A stretch of DNA of 8,362 bases from Planctomycetales bacterium (GTDB taxonomy: Bacteria > Planctomycetota > Phycisphaerae > SM23-33): NCBI GenBank assembly GCA_030631085.1, contig DAOVLV010000059.1, positions 1 to 8,362 on the forward strand, read 5' to 3'. The notes beneath the pieces are model-generated. The model was not told the origin of the DNA and searched no databases. It saw nothing but the letters and a program-made list of their open reading frames with translations. Positions 5,614 to 8,362 of this stretch are shown in pieces (the stretch's first letter is position 1; every line of letters begins with the position of its first letter). The position numbers and the translations under genes were made by a program.

Positions 5614-6372
5614 TTATTTTCCCGCTTGTACAATTTTCGCAAAGTCGTCGGCTTTGAGGCTTGCTCCGCCGACCAGTGCCCCGTCGATATCCGGGCAGTT
5701 CATTAGTTCGGCGGCGTTGTCGGGTTTTACCGACCCGCCGTATTGTATCTGAGTATTATTGGCTGTGGCGGCGTCATATATCTCGCCCAACAGCGAACGG
5801 ATCATAGCGTGAACGTCCTGCGCCTGGTCGGGCGTAGCGGTTATGCCGGTACCGATTGCCCATACCGGTTCATAGGCTATGGTTACTCCGGCCATATCGG
5901 CCGACGACACCCCTTCCAGCCCCAGACGAATCTGGCGGGACACCACCTCTATAGTCTCATCTGCCTGCCTCTGGGTCAACAATTCGCCGACACATAAAAT
6001 TGGCATAATCCCGTCGCTGATACACTTGAGGACTTTACGGTTTATCAATTCGTCGGTTTCGCCGATAACGTGCCGACGCTCGCTATGCCCGCAAATGGCG
6101 TATGTACAACCAACGTCTTTGAGCATGGCGGTGGAAACTTCTCCGGTGTATGCCCCGCTGTCCTCGTAGAAAACGTCCTGTGCGCCGAGGGCGATTTTTG
6201 AATCGGCCAACGCTTCTTTGACGCTCGTAAGGTACGGAAACGGCGGGCAGACAGTCATATCCACCGTCTCGACCGAACCGATCTTTTCGACTATCGCGCC
6301 GGCCAGGGCGGTCGCATCGGCCAACGAGGTGTTCATCTTCCAGTTACCGGCAATGAATAGTTTTCTTGTCAT
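5614..6372 (-). CDS. tpiA: Triosephosphate isomerase
   Basis: The 252-residue TIM barrel interconverts dihydroxyacetone phosphate and glyceraldehyde 3-phosphate in glycolysis and gluconeogenesis. All catalytic features are in place: AGNWKMN with N10 and K12, the electrophile H96 in CGHSERR, the general base E168 in AYEPVWAIGTG together with the phosphate loop, QYGGSVKPDN and DGALVGGASL for phosphate binding. The length is the family norm. The ATG at 6372 is chosen because it puts MTRKLFIAGNWK at the usual distance and has a GGAG 6 nt upstream; a TTG at 6384 would add four residues and overlap that site. It follows aroF with a 99-nt gap that contains a long inverted repeat and precedes secG. 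Confidence 0.97.
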   Translation of the reverse strand: MTRKLFIAGNWKMNTSLADATALAGAIVEKIGSVETVDMTVCPPFPYLTSVKEALADSKIALGAQDVFYEDSGAYTGEVSTAMLKDVGCTYAICGHSERRHVIGETDELINRKVLKCISDGIMPILCVGELLTQRQADETIEVVSRQIRLGLEGVSSADMAGVTIAYEPVWAIGTGITATPDQAQDVHAMIRSLLGEIYDAATANNTQIQYGGSVKPDNAAELMNCPDIDGALVGGASLKADDFAKIVQAGK

Positions 6373-6378
6373 TTGGAG

Positions 6379-6382
6379 CTCC
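6379..6382 (-). promoter_or_regulatory. tpiA ribosome binding site GGAG, inside a 12-bp palindrome
   Basis: GGAG on the - strand lies 6 nt before the tpiA ATG and decides its start. It is embedded in the perfect palindrome TTGGAGCTCCAA (6373-6384), which directly abuts the start codon. Confidence 0.7.
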
Positions 6383-6391
6383 AAAACTTAC

Positions 6392-6475
6392 ATGAACCAC
6401 AAAGGACACAAAGAGCACAAAGAAAAAGGTTTCAATTTTTTATTCCTGGTGTTCTTTGTGTCCTTTGTGGTTCAT
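6392..6475. repeat. Long inverted repeat (27-nt arms) built from CACAAAG units, between aroF and tpiA
   Basis: Bases 6392-6414 and 6453-6475 are exact reverse complements (23 bp); after one mismatch pairing continues for 3 bp (arms 6392-6418 and 6449-6475). The loop is 30 nt. Each arm is itself a tandem array: CACAAAG at 6398, 6407 and 6416 (9-nt step) in one arm, CTTTGTG at 6454 and 6463 in the other. The right arm contains the aroF TGA stop (6472-6474), so aroF ends inside the element. In the transcript it would form a strong hairpin just after aroF and ahead of tpiA. No T-tract follows, so an intrinsic terminator is doubtful; an mRNA processing or stability role is possible. Confidence 0.88.
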
Positions 6476-7512
6476 TTTTTCTTTTTCCTGTTTGCGTTCA
6501 CCATTGTTCGCCCGATTGCATTGGCGACTTTTTCTATTTGTCCGACGAGTTCTTCAAACATATCGGGCAGGAGCGCCTGGGGTCCGTCGCACAGCGCCTC
6601 TTCCGGGCAATCGTTGACTTCGACGATGATACCGTCCGCTCCGGCGGCGATACCCGCCAGGGCGAGGGCGTTGACGTATTGGCGATTCCCAGCCGCATGT
6701 GACGGGTCCACGATAATCGGAAGGTGGCTGAAATTTTTGATTACGGGTACTGCCGATACGTCGAGGGTGAATCGCACTTCAGTTGCGAAAGTTTTGATTC
6801 CCCGTTCACACAGTACGACGTTCCGATTACCGCGAGAGAGGATGTATTCGGCGCTCATAAGGTATTCGCGTACTGTCGAGGCGAACCCGCGTTTGAGCAG
6901 TACTGGTTTTCCGAAATCGCCGACCTCGCGCAGCAGTTGGAAGTTCTGTATATTGCGTGCGCCGATCTGGAACATATCGACGTATTGCCCGACCAGTTCA
7001 ACTTGTGCGGCATTGAGGACTTCCGACACTATTGGCATGGACAGGTTATCGCCGGTTTCACGCAGCATCTTCAGGCCGTCTTCGCCGAGACCCTGGAAGT
7101 CGTAGGGGCTTGTGCGAGGTTTGAACGCCCCGCCCCGCAGCAGCACCGCCCCCCGTTCAGCCACAGCCGATGCGATGCGATTGAGCATATCGGCGTTTTC
7201 GATTGCGCATGGTCCTGCAATGACGACGACGGCAGGCCCGCCGATGGGGATCCCTCCGACCTTGACGACTGAATTTTCGGAATGGAACTCGCGCGAGGCG
7301 AGTTTGAACGGTTTGGTAATGGGGACGACGCGTTCCACGCCGTCCAGGGCTTCGAGGATTGCCTGGTGGGCAGGCTGCTTGTCGCCGATCGCGCCGACGA
7401 TCGTGCGGAATTGCCCACGCGATACGTGCGGAGTCAGCCCCAACTGCTCGACCCGCTCAATCACATGGTCGGCCTGGGCCTCGGTAGCGCCTTGTCGCAT
7501 TATTACAATCAT
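6472..7512 (-). CDS. aroF: 3-deoxy-7-phosphoheptulonate (DAHP) synthase, Thermotoga type with N-terminal regulatory domain
   Basis: This 346-residue enzyme condenses phosphoenolpyruvate and erythrose 4-phosphate, the first step to chorismate. Residues 1-70 form the ferredoxin-like (ACT-like) domain that in the Thermotoga maritima enzyme mediates feedback control. Residues about 90-335 are the barrel, with GPCAIEN, GGAFKPRTSPYDFQGLGEDG, KRGFASTVREYL, CERGIKTF and DPSHAAGNR. As I recall them, the T. maritima metal ligands are Cys102, His272, Glu298 and Asp309; by my count the same residues fall at exactly these numbers here. VEVND replaces the frequent VEVHP but keeps the Glu ligand. The C terminus (NRKKKK then TGA) runs into the inverted repeat at 6392-6475. 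The only SD-like sequence is GGAAA, 7 nt before the ATG at 7512, within a repeat array. The gene symbol follows common usage for this class. Confidence 0.95.
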   Translation of the reverse strand: MIVIMRQGATEAQADHVIERVEQLGLTPHVSRGQFRTIVGAIGDKQPAHQAILEALDGVERVVPITKPFKLASREFHSENSVVKVGGIPIGGPAVVVIAGPCAIENADMLNRIASAVAERGAVLLRGGAFKPRTSPYDFQGLGEDGLKMLRETGDNLSMPIVSEVLNAAQVELVGQYVDMFQIGARNIQNFQLLREVGDFGKPVLLKRGFASTVREYLMSAEYILSRGNRNVVLCERGIKTFATEVRFTLDVSAVPVIKNFSHLPIIVDPSHAAGNRQYVNALALAGIAAGADGIIVEVNDCPEEALCDGPQALLPDMFEELVGQIEKVANAIGRTMVNANRKKKK

Positions 7513-7514
7513 TT

Positions 7515-7599
7515 CAATTTCCGATTTTCAATTTTCTGTTTTTTGTTTTTTGTTTTTTCAATTGGCAATTGGCAATTAGCAATTGGCAATTGCCAATCG
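7515..7599. repeat. Serial heptanucleotide arrays filling the pheA-aroF gap
   Basis: Almost the whole 87-nt gap is 7-nt periodic on the + strand. CAATTTC, CGATTTT, CAATTTT start at 7515, 7522, 7529; after 2 nt (CT), GTTTTTT repeats exactly three times from 7538; then CAATTGG, CAATTGG, CAATTAG, CAATTGG, CAATTGC and a last CAATCG start at 7559 and each 7 nt on. The array ends directly at the pheA stop codon (7600-7602) and begins 2 nt from the aroF start. ATTGGCAATTGCCAAT (7582-7597) is a perfect palindrome within it. The aroF ribosome-site-like GG is created where two divergent units meet (7521-7522). No separate promoter is visible. Confidence 0.9.
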
Positions 7600-8362
7600 T
7601 TACACAGTTTCGGTTGCTTTTGGAAAACTACCCAGGACGTGCAGTTCCAGGCAGTGTTTGCGGGTTTCCTCAACGGCCTCTTTTACGTTTGCATCCTCGA
7701 TATGCCCTTCGCAGTCGATAAAGAAATAATACTCCCAGTTTCGTCGCGTGCTGGGGCGGGTATCAATGTTTGTCATGTTCACGTCATATTTGCCCAGCAC
7801 ATTGAGCACATCCACCAGCGCGCCGGCCTTATGGACAGTAGTGAACATCAGGACGGTCTTGTCGTTTCCGGTCGGTTTAGGTCGTCCCGTCCCGAGGACG
7901 AAGAATCTTGTCGTGTTGGTGGTCTGGTCTTCGATATTGGCGAAGACGATTTTCAGGTTGTACAGTTCGGCTGCCAGCGTCGAGCCGATTGCCGCCAGTC
8001 CGTGTTGCTGAACGGCCATTTCGGCCGCTTTTGCCGATGAGGCGACGGGGATCAGGTCCACCTTGTGGAATGAACTGCTCAGCCAGTTCCGGCATTGCGC
8101 GAAGATTTCCGGTTTGGAGGCGATCATGGTGGTTTCTTCGGGTGAGCAATTGGCCAGGAGGTTATGGTGAACCTCCGTCAGCACTTCGGCGACTATGCGA
8201 ATGTCGTTATCGCTGAAAGCATCCATCGTGTCGATAACGCCGCCGCCGATGCTGTTTTCAATCGGGACGAGTCCCAGGTTGATGTGTCCCTTTCCTGTTT
8301 CTTCGAAGACCGCCCGAATGTCCGTCAGCGGGATATATTCAATAGACGCGCCGAATTTCCGC
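7600..8362 (-). CDS. pheA: Prephenate dehydratase with C-terminal ACT domain, 5' end outside window
   Basis: The frame is open from the window edge to the TAA at 7600-7602, giving 253 visible residues; the internal ATG at 8226 is not the start. It converts prephenate to phenylpyruvate in phenylalanine synthesis. The visible catalytic part has LVPIENSIGG (about residues 35-44 of the fragment), ASSAKAAE and the catalytic TRFFVL (about 151-156). The ACT domain follows with GALVDVL (180-186) and NIDTRP (198-203), equivalent to the GALV and ESRP phenylalanine-binding motifs of the E. coli P-protein, where Glu-Ser is replaced by Asp-Thr. Whether a chorismate mutase domain precedes cannot be seen. 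It heads the visible part of the operon, next to DAHP synthase, which fits joint control of the aromatic pathway. Confidence 0.95.
   Translation of the reverse strand, partial: RKFGASIEYIPLTDIRAVFEETGKGHINLGLVPIENSIGGGVIDTMDAFSDNDIRIVAEVLTEVHHNLLANCSPEETTMIASKPEIFAQCRNWLSSSFHKVDLIPVASSAKAAEMAVQQHGLAAIGSTLAAELYNLKIVFANIEDQTTNTTRFFVLGTGRPKPTGNDKTVLMFTTVHKAGALVDVLNVLGKYDVNMTNIDTRPSTRRNWEYYFFIDCEGHIEDANVKEAVEETRKHCLELHVLGSFPKATETV

Noticed and set aside
6373..6384. TTG start for tpiA
   Set aside because: It would overlap the GGAG ribosome site and add residues absent from the family.
6218..7105. A 295-codon + strand open frame across aroF and the 5' end of tpiA
   Set aside because: It lies antisense to two clearly identified genes and runs through the inverted repeat; the translation is low-complexity Ser/Arg/Thr-rich.
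7515..7599. CRISPR array
   Set aside because: Units are 7 nt and contiguous, with no spacers of CRISPR length.

Overview
The window looks like a piece of a planctomycete chromosome, probably class Phycisphaerae. This is inferred from gene content and style: a ceramidase-like hydrolase, a housekeeping operon of tpiA-secG-yicC-gmk-rpoZ-coaC type, and intergenic gaps filled with simple repeats. No rRNA is present to prove it, and no tRNA, rRNA, transposase or CRISPR array was found.

Layout. From 1 to 969 on the + strand is the 3' part of a neutral/alkaline ceramidase-like gene. Everything else is on the - strand and reads right to left as one probable operon of ten genes: pheA (5' end beyond the window), aroF-type DAHP synthase, tpiA, secG, yicC, gmk, rpoZ, coaC, a calcineurin-like phosphoesterase, coaB. 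The last five genes (gmk to coaB) are packed with a 4-nt overlap or gaps of 4 to 19 nt. The two blocks converge on a strong hairpin at 992-1042.

Function. pheA and aroF serve aromatic amino acid synthesis (DAHP entry step and phenylalanine branch). tpiA is glycolytic. secG is the accessory subunit of the Sec translocon and here carries an unusual C-terminal chitobiase-type beta-sandwich. yicC, gmk and rpoZ concern RNA turnover, guanine nucleotides and RNA polymerase. coaC and coaB perform two consecutive coenzyme A steps that are usually one fused protein; here they are split by a phosphoesterase gene.

The unusual layer is the repeats. Each gap in the operon longer than 36 nt holds an array of short tandem units, mostly exactly 7 nt long but with a different sequence in each gap. 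Two gaps have the unit again in inverted orientation. A second class is a palindrome with variable arms and a nearly constant 13-nt loop (GRAGCGRAGCGGA). One copy sits between the convergent genes. The other lies in frame inside coaB, where it adds 11 codons just before a conserved lysine.
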